Assembly: GCA_035627955.1 (NCBI GenBank)
Contig: DASPKU010000017.1
Location: forward strand, 1 to 41,888
DNA from: Phycisphaerales bacterium
GTDB lineage: Bacteria; Planctomycetota; Phycisphaerae; Phycisphaerales; UBA1924
DNA length: 41,888 nucleotides
Reading direction: 5' to 3'
Each line of letters starts with the position of its first letter. The stretch's first letter is position 1. Position numbers and translations under genes: made by a program. The notes below the pieces were generated by a model, which saw only the letters and a program-made list of their open reading frames with translations, searched no databases and was not told where the DNA came from. Of this stretch, positions 16,307 through 24,615 are shown one piece after another.

Positions 16307-18880
16307 CTAACGGTGGCGGTTCCTATGCGGGCCGGAGTGGAGCGCGCCGCCCTCACGAAACTCCACCCAGCTCGCCCCATCCGTGGCCGTGGTGTACCAC
16401 GTGCGGTTCACGCGCACGCCGTCCCAGCGGGGGTCGTCGGCCCGCAGGGCGCCCGTCGATTGCAGCACCACCTCGGGGTTGAGGTGCCACGCGAAGTCGA
16501 TCGCGGCCGGCCGGGCCGAGCCGTGGTGGGGGAGCTCCAGCACGCGCGGCATCAGCCCAGGGTGAGTGCTGCGGAGCGCGGCGATCGCCTCATCCTGCAC
16601 ATCGCCGGTGAGCAGCGCGGCATGCGGGTCCGCCGGTGTCGAGACGAGCGCAACCAGCGAGTGGTTGTTATCCAGCGGCCAGTCGGCCGCAGGCGGCGGG
16701 GACAGAAAGGTCAGTGTGGTCTGGCCGATGCTCGTTGTGTCGCCCTGCTGCAACGCACGGAGTGGCACGCCGCGGGCCTTGAGTTCGCGCGTTAGTTCAG
16801 CAACCGCTCCCGCCGGCTGCTCCGCCGCCTGCGCGATGAACCGCGCCGGCACCAGCACCTCGCGCACGCCCAGAGGGTGCAGCACCTCCGCCAGCCCGGC
16901 AAAGTGGTCCAGGTCCGGGTGCGTGACGATGACCCTCGGCGTCCTCCACGCGCCCAAGGCCCGCACCGCGCCCACCAGCGGCGGGGTCGTCCCGTTCCCC
17001 GGCATCGGCCCGCAGTCCCACAGCACCGCATCATCACCGCTGCGCAGCAGGTAGCACGAGCCATTACCGACATCGAGGATGTCGATGCGCAGGGCGACAT
17101 CGCGCCGGAGGCCTCCCGGGTTGGCCCACTGGAGCGCCAACCACGCGCCGACGAGCGCGCCCGCGCCCCACGCCCGCCACTCGCGCCAGCGCCAGTACTT
17201 CAGCCACGCCACGATGACCAGCGTCGCGCCCGCGCACCACAGGCCCGACACCACCGGCACGCAGAGCGCGCTGAACGGCACGGCGTCGAAGAGGTTCACA
17301 CCCGCCACGGACCACTGGCACAGGTGCGCCAGCACGTGCCCCGCCCAGTCCGCCGCGGGCAGGATGAACACGCCCGCGAGCAGCGCCAAGTACCCCGCCC
17401 ACAGCACCAGCACGATGAGCGGCGTGATCAGGATGGTCGCGCCGATCGCTAGCGGGCTGATGAGCCCGAACCGGTGCATGATGAGCGGCAGCGACACGGC
17501 CCAGCACATCACGGCGGCGGAGAAGCTCTGCGTCAGCTTGTCACGCGTCCACGTGAAGAACGGGATCTCCTTCCGCACGATGCCCTGGATCGGCACGCCG
17601 AACATGCGGGCGTGCACGGTGGGGCCCAGCCAGAAGAGACAAGCCGTGAGGCCGAAGCTGAGCTGGAAGCCGGGGTTCCATAGGTCCAGCGGGCGCCACA
17701 GCAGCAGGCCCACGGCGATCCACGTCAGCAGCGTGAGGCGGTCGTAGCGGCGCCCGCTGGCTTCCGCCGCCATCACGCCCAGCACCATGGCCGCGGATCG
17801 CAGGATCGGCGAGCTCGCGGGCACGATCAGCACGTACAGCAGCACGATGACCGCCACGAGTGCGGGCTCGAGCCACCCACGATCGCCGCTCAGCCGCAGC
17901 ACGAAGAGCGCGAGCAGGGCCATGACAGACAGGTGGAAGCCGGAAATGGACAGCACGTGCGCGAGCCCCTGGCGGGCGAACGCGTCGCGCACCTCGCGCT
18001 GCGAGGGGTCGTAGTCGCCCAGCACAAGCCCGAGCAGCAGGGCCCGCGAGCGCTCACCCTCCTCGCCCTCGAGGTTGCCGGCGGCGCGAGTGAGGAGGTG
18101 TCTGGCGCGGTCCTCGAGCGCCGCGCGGGCGGCGAGCCAGCGGGCACTGACGCTGCCGAGAGCGCTGCCGTCACGTTCGATGGGCTGCAGCAGGGTCGCG
18201 CTGCTCAGCGTCAGCGAGCCCGCGAAGCCCACCTGCGCGGCGTACTCGCGCAGGTCGTCCTGCCCAGGGTTGCTCGGCGGACCGATGGGCTCGAACCAGC
18301 CGGTGAGGCGGATGCGGTCGCCGGCGCGCGGGAGAGCGATCGCACCGGCGCCGGGCGGCGGAGTGCGCGCCCACAGCTTGCCGTGCACCGGCAGGCCGCC
18401 CTTCTCCGTGACGATGGTGTCGACATCCACGTCAAGCCGCACCCGCGGCTGCGATTGGAACGGCAGCGTGCCGCGCTGCGGCTTCACCTCCCGCGGCGTG
18501 CGGAGGACGGTGCCCTCGAGCGTAACCAGCGTCCGCGTATCCGCCAGGAGCACGCCCAGGTCACGGACCGTGTGCTCGAAGATACGGGCGTGCATCCAGC
18601 CCGCGCTGCCGCAGATGATGGCGAGCGCCAGGGCAGCGCGGCAGGCCCAGGCTTTGGTCGCAATGGCCGCGGCGCACGCGCCCAGCGCCAGCGCGAACCA
18701 CGCCGACGACATCCACGGCAACGCCCGCCCCAGCGCCAGCCCGACCGCCACCAGCACGAACGCGGTCAGCACCCGCCGGCGCGTCCGCGCGAGCTGCTGG
18801 GCCAGCCCGTCCCCCGCGGTCGACGCTCCAGGCACGGCGACCGGCGCGGAATGGGGCGTGGATGGAGAAACACCCTGCAC
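16307..18880 (-). CDS. comEC: ComEC/Rec2 DNA-uptake channel
   Basis: An 857-residue membrane protein with the three ComEC parts. First come N-terminal helices and an OB-like DUF4131 region (residues about 1-230). Next is the Competence domain with many membrane segments (about 270-560; GLAHVLSISGFHLSVMALL is characteristic). Last is a C-terminal metallo-beta-lactamase domain, DVGNGSCYLL then VIVTHPDLDHFAGL (HxDxDH) and ELPHHGS. ComEC carries single-stranded DNA across the inner membrane during transformation. The start codon is GTG at 18880. The prepilin-like gene upstream may be relevant, but no other competence genes are visible. Confidence 0.93.
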   Translation of the reverse strand: MQGVSPSTPHSAPVAVPGASTAGDGLAQQLARTRRRVLTAFVLVAVGLALGRALPWMSSAWFALALGACAAAIATKAWACRAALALAIICGSAGWMHARIFEHTVRDLGVLLADTRTLVTLEGTVLRTPREVKPQRGTLPFQSQPRVRLDVDVDTIVTEKGGLPVHGKLWARTPPPGAGAIALPRAGDRIRLTGWFEPIGPPSNPGQDDLREYAAQVGFAGSLTLSSATLLQPIERDGSALGSVSARWLAARAALEDRARHLLTRAAGNLEGEEGERSRALLLGLVLGDYDPSQREVRDAFARQGLAHVLSISGFHLSVMALLALFVLRLSGDRGWLEPALVAVIVLLYVLIVPASSPILRSAAMVLGVMAAEASGRRYDRLTLLTWIAVGLLLWRPLDLWNPGFQLSFGLTACLFWLGPTVHARMFGVPIQGIVRKEIPFFTWTRDKLTQSFSAAVMCWAVSLPLIMHRFGLISPLAIGATILITPLIVLVLWAGYLALLAGVFILPAADWAGHVLAHLCQWSVAGVNLFDAVPFSALCVPVVSGLWCAGATLVIVAWLKYWRWREWRAWGAGALVGAWLALQWANPGGLRRDVALRIDILDVGNGSCYLLRSGDDAVLWDCGPMPGNGTTPPLVGAVRALGAWRTPRVIVTHPDLDHFAGLAEVLHPLGVREVLVPARFIAQAAEQPAGAVAELTRELKARGVPLRALQQGDTTSIGQTTLTFLSPPPAADWPLDNNHSLVALVSTPADPHAALLTGDVQDEAIAALRSTHPGLMPRVLELPHHGSARPAAIDFAWHLNPEVVLQSTGALRADDPRWDGVRVNRTWYTTATDGASWVEFREGGALHSGPHRNRHR

Positions 18881-18976
18881 GCCACCAAGCTATCGGCGGG
18901 GGCAGGGTGTTGTCACTTCGAGTAGGTTGGAACCGGCGAGAACACGACCTTCAGAGCACGGTCGTGGTACCCCCGA

Positions 18977-20035
18977 TCAGCTGCCCGCGACGATCAGGTC
19001 GTCGAAGTCCTTGATGATGTCGGTGGAGGTCGGGCGGTCCTGGTCGTCGCGCAGTTCGGTGTTGGGGTAGGTTTTGAAGTTCATGCCGTAGAACAAGTTG
19101 TTGCCCGGCACGGCGGTGGCGCCAGCCGCGCCCCGCTCCTCGTTGCCGAGGAAGACGCCGTTGCGGCCCGCAGCATGGAGGACGAACGACCCGCGAGGGG
19201 CCGAGGGGTAGATCTGAGCGCAGGGCTGGGTGACGTCCTTCGGGCTGCCGGGGGCACCGAGGATGGCCGCGAGCGACGTCGCCCGGTTCGCGTTCGCGAA
19301 ACCGATGAGGCTCTGGTCCTGTTGGTTGACGCCCTTCTTGCCCAGACGCGTGGAGTTCAGGAAAGCCGCGTTGGAGTTCCAGTAGAAGCGTGAGCCAGCG
19401 GTGTTCGTGGGTGCGACCCGGGCCATGTCGTTGTGATCGACGATCGGGCCCACGGTCGACGAATCCGACATCCAGAGAATGATGGGCATGCCCTCGGCGT
19501 CAACAAGGTCCTTCATCCGCATGTTCTCGGCCGGAGCGGAGTCCGAGGCGATCTTCTGGCTGACCTCGCTGCCGTTATGGATCGTGAAGTGCTGCGCGGG
19601 CGGCGTGAAGTACTTGCCCTTTCCTACCAGGTCGGGGTGGTAGTCGATGTTCTGAGCAGCCGTGTTGTGCGGCCCGACCTTGAAGCTGCCGGCGGGCAGC
19701 GGCGTCGTACCCGCAGGCACCTCGCCACCCGCGAGGTCAAGCATCACGTTTTCCATGGACGTCAGGCCCATGCCGGCTGGGTTGGCGCCGTTGGCCGCGA
19801 GGCCGAGGTCCCTCTCGGCGAACCTGCCCGGCAGCCGCTTGTTATCCAACTGGAACGCCGAGATCGCCTGCGACACGTTCTGCAGCAGGTTCCGCGTCGC
19901 CATCTCGCGCGACTTCGCCCGCACGCCGCTCAGCGCCGGCAGCACGATGGCCACGATCAGCGCGATGATCAGGATGACCACCAGCAGCTCGATCAGGCTG
20001 AAGGCCCGCGTCCGCACATTCGTGTCACGCTTCAT
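18977..20035 (-). CDS. Prepilin-type (type II secretion/pilin-like) protein
   Basis: The ATG at 20035 (GGAGA upstream) gives 352 residues. The N-terminus MKRDTNVRTRAFSLIELLVV is a type IV prepilin leader with cleavage before the Phe, followed by a hydrophobic helix (LLVVILIIALIVAIVLPAL). The -1 residue is Ala rather than Gly, which is common in planctomycete H-X9-DG/pseudopilin families. The remainder is a globular domain with no recognised motif. It may be a pseudopilin or a surface pilin and needs a prepilin peptidase encoded elsewhere. Positioned before comEC on the same strand, 96 bases apart. Confidence 0.85.
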   Translation of the reverse strand: MKRDTNVRTRAFSLIELLVVILIIALIVAIVLPALSGVRAKSREMATRNLLQNVSQAISAFQLDNKRLPGRFAERDLGLAANGANPAGMGLTSMENVMLDLAGGEVPAGTTPLPAGSFKVGPHNTAAQNIDYHPDLVGKGKYFTPPAQHFTIHNGSEVSQKIASDSAPAENMRMKDLVDAEGMPIILWMSDSSTVGPIVDHNDMARVAPTNTAGSRFYWNSNAAFLNSTRLGKKGVNQQDQSLIGFANANRATSLAAILGAPGSPKDVTQPCAQIYPSAPRGSFVLHAAGRNGVFLGNEERGAAGATAVPGNNLFYGMNFKTYPNTELRDDQDRPTSTDIIKDFDDLIVAGS

Positions 20036-20287
20036 ACAAGTCTCCGTGGCGGGGAACCCCGGCACATCCATGGTCTGTTCGCGGCCCCGGTGGTCCGGGG
20101 TTGCTCGAATCGGTCATCCTCAGCCATTCCAGCTTACCGCGAACAATATGGATGCCGAAGCACTTTCCGGAAGATTCCCGTCCGCATCCCGAACCTGACC
20201 ACCGCCACACGCCCGAATCACCCGGCCTGGCGGCCCCCCGGGAAGGCCCGGTTTGATCCCCGGGCGTTCACTGCCCATACTCCCCTT
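20036..20287. other. Divergent intergenic region
   Basis: This 252-base gap separates the minus-strand prepilin gene from the plus-strand Sua5/phosphatase fusion. No convincing promoter, RNA or small gene was recognised. A short AT-richer stretch around 20140-20180 is the best place for divergent promoters. Confidence 0.4.
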
Positions 20288-21460
20288 GTGAGTTCACTGG
20301 CCACACCATCGGGCTACAGCGGGCAGGGGTCGGCAGTTGCGGCCGCGGCGGAAGCGATCCGCTCCGGCGGCCTCGCCATCATCCCCACCGAGACCGTCTA
20401 CGGCTTGGCATGCGACGCCCGCAACGCGGACGCCGTGGCGCGACTGCACGCGCTCGTGGTGCCGCCCATCGACCGCCCGCCGCTGCCGCCCGCGAGCAGC
20501 TGGCACGCCCCAAGCACCCAGCGCGTGCTGGAGGTGCTCAACATCACGCACCCCCTGCACCTGCGCCTCATCGAGAAGCTCACCCCCGGCCCGGTTCGCC
20601 TGCAGGTGCAGAAGACGCCCGAGGAGATCACCGCGATCCTCGCGCAGCTGGGTGTCAAGCCCGGCGTGATCGACCGCAACAACGAGGTCTGGGTCCGCAT
20701 CCCCGACCACCCCTTGGGCGTCGCGGTCATCGAGCGGGCGGGCGGCGTGATCATCGCCGACCGCATCAGCGCCTTTGGCCTGGGCGACGGCAAGGAGATC
20801 CCGGAGGACATCCAGGGCACGATCGAGCGCATGGGCATCGCGGCCGTGGTCGATGATGGCCCCACGCGCCTGGGCAAGCCCTCGACGGGCATCCACCTCG
20901 GGCGCGACGGCACGTACGAGGTCATCCCCGGCGGGCTCTTCGACGAGCGCTACATCCGCAAGAAGGTGGAGCGGCTGGTGCTGTTCGTGTGCACCGGCAA
21001 TACCTGCCGCAGCCCCATGGCCGAGGCGATCGCCCGGGACGTGCTCGCGAACCTCAAGAGCCCGATCCCCACGCGCGTGACCTCCGCGGGGGTGTCGGCC
21101 CTGCCCGGCGAGCCAATGACCGCCGAGGCACGTGAGGCACTGGCCGAGATGAACGTCGATCACGGCCACCACCGCGCCCGCGAGCTCGCCCGTGACCTCC
21201 TGAACGAGGCCGAAGTCATCTTCGCGATGACGCGCTCGCACATGCAGGCGGTGCTGGCGGTGGCGCCGCAAGCCGCGGCCAAGGTGCTCGTGCTTGACCC
21301 CACCGGCCAGGACGTCAAGGACCCCATCGGCGGCACGCAGGATGAATATCGTTCCACCGCCCGCAAGCTAAGGACGCTCGTCGAGCGCCGCCTGCGGGAG
21401 CTCGACGCCGCCATCCAGGCCCCCACGACCCCCACGTCTACTGAAAGGACTTCGCCATGA
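20288..21460 (+). CDS. Fusion: Sua5/YrdC-like domain + YwlE-type protein-arginine phosphatase
   Basis: A GTG at 20288 gives 390 residues. Residues about 15-230 are Sua5/YrdC-like (threonylcarbamoyl-AMP synthase family): PTETVYGLACDA is intact, but the KxRP...PL motif is replaced by a Pro-rich stretch, and the SANxSG motif is ADRISAFG. The GKPST element remains. From residue 231 there is a low-molecular-weight phosphatase, with the P-loop Cys235-TGNT-C-Arg241-SP and the later KDPIGG acid loop. Thr239 in this loop is the residue that gives Bacillus YwlE its phosphoarginine preference, so an arginine phosphatase is predicted. It is coupled by ATGA to rpiB, recalling the ywlC-ywlE-ywlF order. The Sua5 half may be inactive for t6A. 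Confidence 0.85.
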   Translation: MSSLATPSGYSGQGSAVAAAAEAIRSGGLAIIPTETVYGLACDARNADAVARLHALVVPPIDRPPLPPASSWHAPSTQRVLEVLNITHPLHLRLIEKLTPGPVRLQVQKTPEEITAILAQLGVKPGVIDRNNEVWVRIPDHPLGVAVIERAGGVIIADRISAFGLGDGKEIPEDIQGTIERMGIAAVVDDGPTRLGKPSTGIHLGRDGTYEVIPGGLFDERYIRKKVERLVLFVCTGNTCRSPMAEAIARDVLANLKSPIPTRVTSAGVSALPGEPMTAEAREALAEMNVDHGHHRARELARDLLNEAEVIFAMTRSHMQAVLAVAPQAAAKVLVLDPTGQDVKDPIGGTQDEYRSTARKLRTLVERRLRELDAAIQAPTTPTSTERTSP

Positions 21461-21921
21461 AGATCGCGCTGAGCGCCGACCACCGTGGGATCGCGGGGAT
21501 CAAGAGCCTCGCCGACCAGCTCAAGCGCCAGGGCCACGAGCCCGAACTGCTGGGCGACTGCAGCGGCGCTCCCGCCGATTACCCCGAGCGGGCGTACATG
21601 GTCGGGCAGGCGGTGGCGAAGGGCCAGGCCGACCTGGGCATCCTCATCTGCGGCACCGGCATCGGCATGTCGATCGCGGCCAACAAGGTCAAGGGCGTGC
21701 GGGCCGCGGTGGTGCACGACGAGCTCACCGCCCAGCTATCGCGCTCGCACAACAACGCCAACGTGCTCTGCCTCTCCGCCGACCTGCTGGGCCAGCGGCT
21801 GATCGAGAAGATCGCCGAGGTGTGGATCAACACGCAGTTCGAGGGCGGCCGCCACTCGCGCCGCATCCGCAAGATCGCGGCGATGGAGAACGGCGTGGAC
21901 CCGGCCACCGTGCAGGAGTGA
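21457..21921 (+). CDS. rpiB: Ribose 5-phosphate isomerase B
   Basis: A 154-residue RpiB/LacA/LacB-family isomerase. It interconverts ribose 5-phosphate and ribulose 5-phosphate in the pentose phosphate pathway. The N-terminal SADHRGIAGIK and the LICGTGIGMSIAANK segment with the catalytic Cys are intact, and RSHNNANVLCLSA completes the active site. The length is normal for the family. Its ATG overlaps the stop of the phosphatase fusion by four bases (ATGA), so the two are translationally coupled. A hairpin repeat follows 16 bases after the stop. Confidence 0.95.
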   Translation: MKIALSADHRGIAGIKSLADQLKRQGHEPELLGDCSGAPADYPERAYMVGQAVAKGQADLGILICGTGIGMSIAANKVKGVRAAVVHDELTAQLSRSHNNANVLCLSADLLGQRLIEKIAEVWINTQFEGGRHSRRIRKIAAMENGVDPATVQE

Positions 21922-21936
21922 GGTCGGTGCGAAACA

Positions 21937-21985
21937 AGAAGCCCGACCGTCAGGAAGGGCATGGCCGCGACTGAGCGGCCATACG
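21937..21985 (+). repeat. REP-like hairpin repeat, copy D (upstream of transposase)
   Basis: It begins AAGCCCGACCGTCAGGAAGG. It contains the perfect palindrome ATGGCCGC-GACTGA-GCGGCCAT (21961-21982), shared exactly with copy B downstream of the transposase. A compensatory GCCC/GGGC pair forms a second small stem at 21941-21960. Confidence 0.85.
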
Positions 21986-22033
21986 TTGGGCACCGGAAAT
22001 CGAAAGGCACCCCAGCGCGGTACGCTCGCCCGG

Positions 22034-22507
22034 ATGTACAACGAGCCGCTCGCCTACTTCATCACGTTCCGCACCTACGGCACGTGGCTGCACGGCGATG
22101 AGCGCGGGTCGGTGCACGAGTCGCGCAATAAGTTCGGAACTCCCTTCATCGAGCCGGACGCCGAGTGGCTGAAGTACGATGAGAAACACCTGAAGCACGA
22201 TCCCGTCGCTCTCTCGGATGCGCAACGCGCATGCGTTGACGCGGCGCTCCGCGGTGTCTGCGAGCACCACCAATGGATACTTCACGCCCTCAATGTTCGT
22301 ACCAATCACGTCCATTGCGTGGTGAAGGCGAACCGCGAGAAGGACTTCGTCATGAACTCACTGAAGGCCTGGGGAACGCGCCGACTGAACGAAGCCGGGC
22401 TGAACCAACGGGGCACAAAGGTGTGGTCGCGCCACGGAAGCACTCAGTACATCTTCACCTACGAGAAGCTCCGAGAGAAGATCGACTACGTGCTCAATCA
22501 GCAGTAG
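22034..22507 (+). CDS. REP-associated tyrosine transposase (Y1/HUH, IS200-like)
   Basis: The ATG at 22034 gives 157 residues. The HUH motif is His92-Val-His94 (RTNHVHCVV), and candidate nucleophile tyrosines lie near the C-terminus (Tyr139, Tyr143, Tyr152). The start YFITFRTYGTWLHGDERGSVH matches the IS200-like transposase superfamily, in a solitary form without terminal insertion-sequence ends. Such RAYT proteins bind and cut REP hairpins as single strands and are usually domesticated single-copy genes. Here hairpin repeats lie 48 bases upstream (copy D) and 8 bases downstream (copies B and C). The gene looks intact. Its catalytic competence is inferred. Confidence 0.88.
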   Translation: MYNEPLAYFITFRTYGTWLHGDERGSVHESRNKFGTPFIEPDAEWLKYDEKHLKHDPVALSDAQRACVDAALRGVCEHHQWILHALNVRTNHVHCVVKANREKDFVMNSLKAWGTRRLNEAGLNQRGTKVWSRHGSTQYIFTYEKLREKIDYVLNQQ

Positions 22508-22515
22508 AGGAGCCG

Positions 22516-22567
22516 ACAGGAGGCCTGAGCGTCAGCGAGGGCATGGCCGCGACTGAGCGGCCATACG
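22516..22567 (+). repeat. REP-like hairpin repeat, copy B
   Basis: It begins ACAGGAGGCCTGAGCGTC and contains ATGGCCGC-GACTGA-GCGGCCAT (22543-22564). Its TGA lies in the same frame as the transposase gene, seven codons beyond the real stop. It faces copy C in inverted orientation, forming a BIME-like pair. Confidence 0.87.
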
Positions 22568-22615
22568 CTCGGCGCTGGTGTGGACAGACACTTGCGGTCA
22601 ACGGGTGTCGCTCGT

Positions 22616-22663
22616 ATCGCCGCGAAGCGCGGCGATGCCCTCGCTGACGCTCAGGCTTCCTGT
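22616..22663 (-). repeat. REP-like hairpin repeat, copy C (overlaps lpxC stop codon)
   Basis: On the minus strand it is identical over 43 bases to copy A at 16228. Its hairpin ATCGCCGCG-CTT-CGCGGCGAT is a perfect 9-bp stem. The TGA in GCCTGA is the lpxC stop, and the preceding QEA codons are also repeat-encoded. Confidence 0.87.
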
Positions 22664-23517
22664 ACCTGTTCCAGTACCTTCCGGCAGAACTCGCGCACCA
22701 ACGCATGCCCCGAGCGCGTCGCGGTGACGTCCGCCGCCAGCGGACGCCCGAGCAACGCCAGGTCCCCGATCAGATCGAGCAGCTTGTGCTTCGCGGGCTC
22801 ATTGCGCATCCGCCATTGGTTGTCGATCGGCTGGCCGTCGTCGCCCACCACCACCATCTCGCGCGCCGAGAACTTCGTGAACAGCCCCGCGCGGGCCGCG
22901 GCCTCCGCCTCCGCGCGAAGCGAGAACGTGCGGGCCGGCGCGATGTCACGGGCGTACTCCGCCGGGTCACCGCTCCAAACCGCCGCCTGCGCCTGGATCG
23001 GTGAAGACGGCCCGTAATCGAGCGCGTAGGTGAACGACCAGCCGCCGGGCCGCGGCTCAGCTCGCACCACCCCGCCACCTCCATCCTGCACCTCCACCGG
23101 CCCACGCAGCACGATCGGGTCCTGCTCCCGCTCGAACTCAACCACCAGCGGCAGGAGCACCTCCACAAACGGCAGCGCCGATCCATCCAGGATCGGCACC
23201 TCCGGCCCCTGCACCTCCACCACCGCGTCGGTGATCCCCAGCCCCGCGAGGGCCGACATTACGTGCTCGATCGTGCCGACGGACCAGTCACCCGCGCCGA
23301 TGGACGTGTTACGGATGGGCAGCCCCGCCGGCAACCCCCGTGGCCTCCAGTCCACGCACCGCGACACATGAGCCTGAACAGGCCCGCGCCCCGGCGAGGT
23401 GAACAGAATCCCATTCGCGACCACCGAGGGCCGGATCGTGACCGCGCACTCCTCGCCGCTGAACAACCCCGGCCCTCGCAAGGTGGGTGTTTCACGGCTG
23501 ATAGTCCGGCGGTGCAT
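22651..23517 (-). CDS. lpxC: UDP-3-O-acyl-N-acetylglucosamine deacetylase
   Basis: A 288-residue LpxC, the zinc amidase that commits UDP-3-O-acyl-GlcNAc to lipid A synthesis. It has the zinc-ligand His in GTIEHVMSALAGLG, the substrate-binding DGSALPF, the ARTFSL loop, and the second zinc site KHKLLDLIGDLALLG with His and Asp (Lys replaces the usual Arg before His). The C-terminus is short: it ends in a repeat-derived QEA-stop, with no FabZ fusion of the kind known in some planctomycetes and Bacteroidetes. It is the last gene of bamA-skp-lpxD-lpxC. Confidence 0.95.
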   Translation of the reverse strand: MHRRTISRETPTLRGPGLFSGEECAVTIRPSVVANGILFTSPGRGPVQAHVSRCVDWRPRGLPAGLPIRNTSIGAGDWSVGTIEHVMSALAGLGITDAVVEVQGPEVPILDGSALPFVEVLLPLVVEFEREQDPIVLRGPVEVQDGGGGVVRAEPRPGGWSFTYALDYGPSSPIQAQAAVWSGDPAEYARDIAPARTFSLRAEAEAAARAGLFTKFSAREMVVVGDDGQPIDNQWRMRNEPAKHKLLDLIGDLALLGRPLAADVTATRSGHALVREFCRKVLEQVQEA

Positions 23518-23558
23518 GCGTTATCTCGCGAACGCGCGTACGCGTTGACGGGGAGTGG

Positions 23559-24611
23559 TCAATCGCGCGACGGCTTCTTCCCCAGCCGCCGCAGGGCCGC
23601 GTACGTGCGCCGCCACTCGCCCGCGGGGCCCGCCGGCGCGCCCATCCAGATCGACCCCGGCGGCACGTTGTTCACGACGCCCGACAACGCTGCGAGCTTG
23701 GAACCTGACCCGATCTCCAGGTTGTCCGCGACCGACACTCCGCCGCCGAGCACAACCCCGTCGCCGACAACCACCGAGCCCGCGAGACCGCACTTGCCGC
23801 AGATGATGCACGAGCGGCCGATGCGGCATCCGTGGGCGATCTGCACCAGGTTGTCGATCTTGGTGCCGCTGCCGATCACCGTCGATCCGAACTTGGCGCG
23901 GTCGATGCACGTGTTGGCGCCGATCTCCACATGGTCGCCGATATCGACGTTGCCGATGTGCGGGATTTTTACCAGCCCGCGCCCGTCGGGGCTCGGCCGG
24001 TAGCCGAAGCCATCCCCGCCGATCACCACGCCCGGATGAATGATGCAGTGAGCGCCCACCACGCACCGGTCCAGCACTGACACGTGCGGGTGGATTGTCG
24101 TGCCCGCGCCCACCTTGGCGCCATGCCCAACGTGCACCTGCGCGATCAGGGCCGCGTTCTCGCCGATCACCGCCCCCGCGCTCACGGTGCAGCCCGGCCC
24201 GATGAACGCCGAGGGCGAGACCGTTGCGCCTGGGTCCACGGCCGCGGTCGCGTGCACACCCGGCTTCACCGGCGCGGACCGCGCCGCGAACACATCCAGC
24301 ACGCGCACCATCGCCAGGTCCGCATCCGGCACCACCAGCAGTGCCCGCGCCTCCCGCATCGCGCTCCCATTCCCAAGCGTCTCACGAAGTACCCCGAGCG
24401 GCACATCCCGGCTCACCAGCGCCGCCGCCGCCTTGCCGTTCTCCCAGTCCTTCAGGTACGCGCCCGAGCGGATGAACGACAGGGTGCCCGCGCCCGCCCG
24501 CTCGAGCGCATCGATGCGCTCAAGACGGATGGTGGGGGGGCCGAGCAGCTCGGCGCCCACGAGGGCCGCGAGCTCGCCGGTGGTGATGGAGATGGCCCGC
24601 TCGTGCGCCAC
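23559..24611 (-). CDS. lpxD: UDP-3-O-acylglucosamine N-acyltransferase
   Basis: A 350-residue left-handed beta-helix acyltransferase. It adds the second hydroxyacyl chain from ACP to UDP-3-O-acyl-glucosamine in lipid A synthesis. Residues about 1-110 are the N-terminal uridine-binding domain. From about 115 hexapeptide repeats run to about 330 ([19 protein letters not shown] and many similar). Key family residues are present: GGDGFGY and the catalytic-site His in [10 protein letters not shown]. The start codon is GTG at 24611, four bases after the skp stop. Length is normal. Confidence 0.95.
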   Translation of the reverse strand: MAHERAISITTGELAALVGAELLGPPTIRLERIDALERAGAGTLSFIRSGAYLKDWENGKAAAALVSRDVPLGVLRETLGNGSAMREARALLVVPDADLAMVRVLDVFAARSAPVKPGVHATAAVDPGATVSPSAFIGPGCTVSAGAVIGENAALIAQVHVGHGAKVGAGTTIHPHVSVLDRCVVGAHCIIHPGVVIGGDGFGYRPSPDGRGLVKIPHIGNVDIGDHVEIGANTCIDRAKFGSTVIGSGTKIDNLVQIAHGCRIGRSCIICGKCGLAGSVVVGDGVVLGGGVSVADNLEIGSGSKLAALSGVVNNVPPGSIWMGAPAGPAGEWRRTYAALRRLGKKPSRD

Positions 24612-24615
24612 GTTC

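Noticed and set aside
18200-18222. CTCAGCGTCAGCGAG-like sequence resembling the hairpin repeats
   Set aside because: It lies inside comEC, lacks the hairpin and the flanking consensus, and is explained by coding sequence.
18945-18969. CACGACC/GGTCGTG inverted repeat after the prepilin gene as a terminator
   Set aside because: The stem is short and no T-run follows on either strand.
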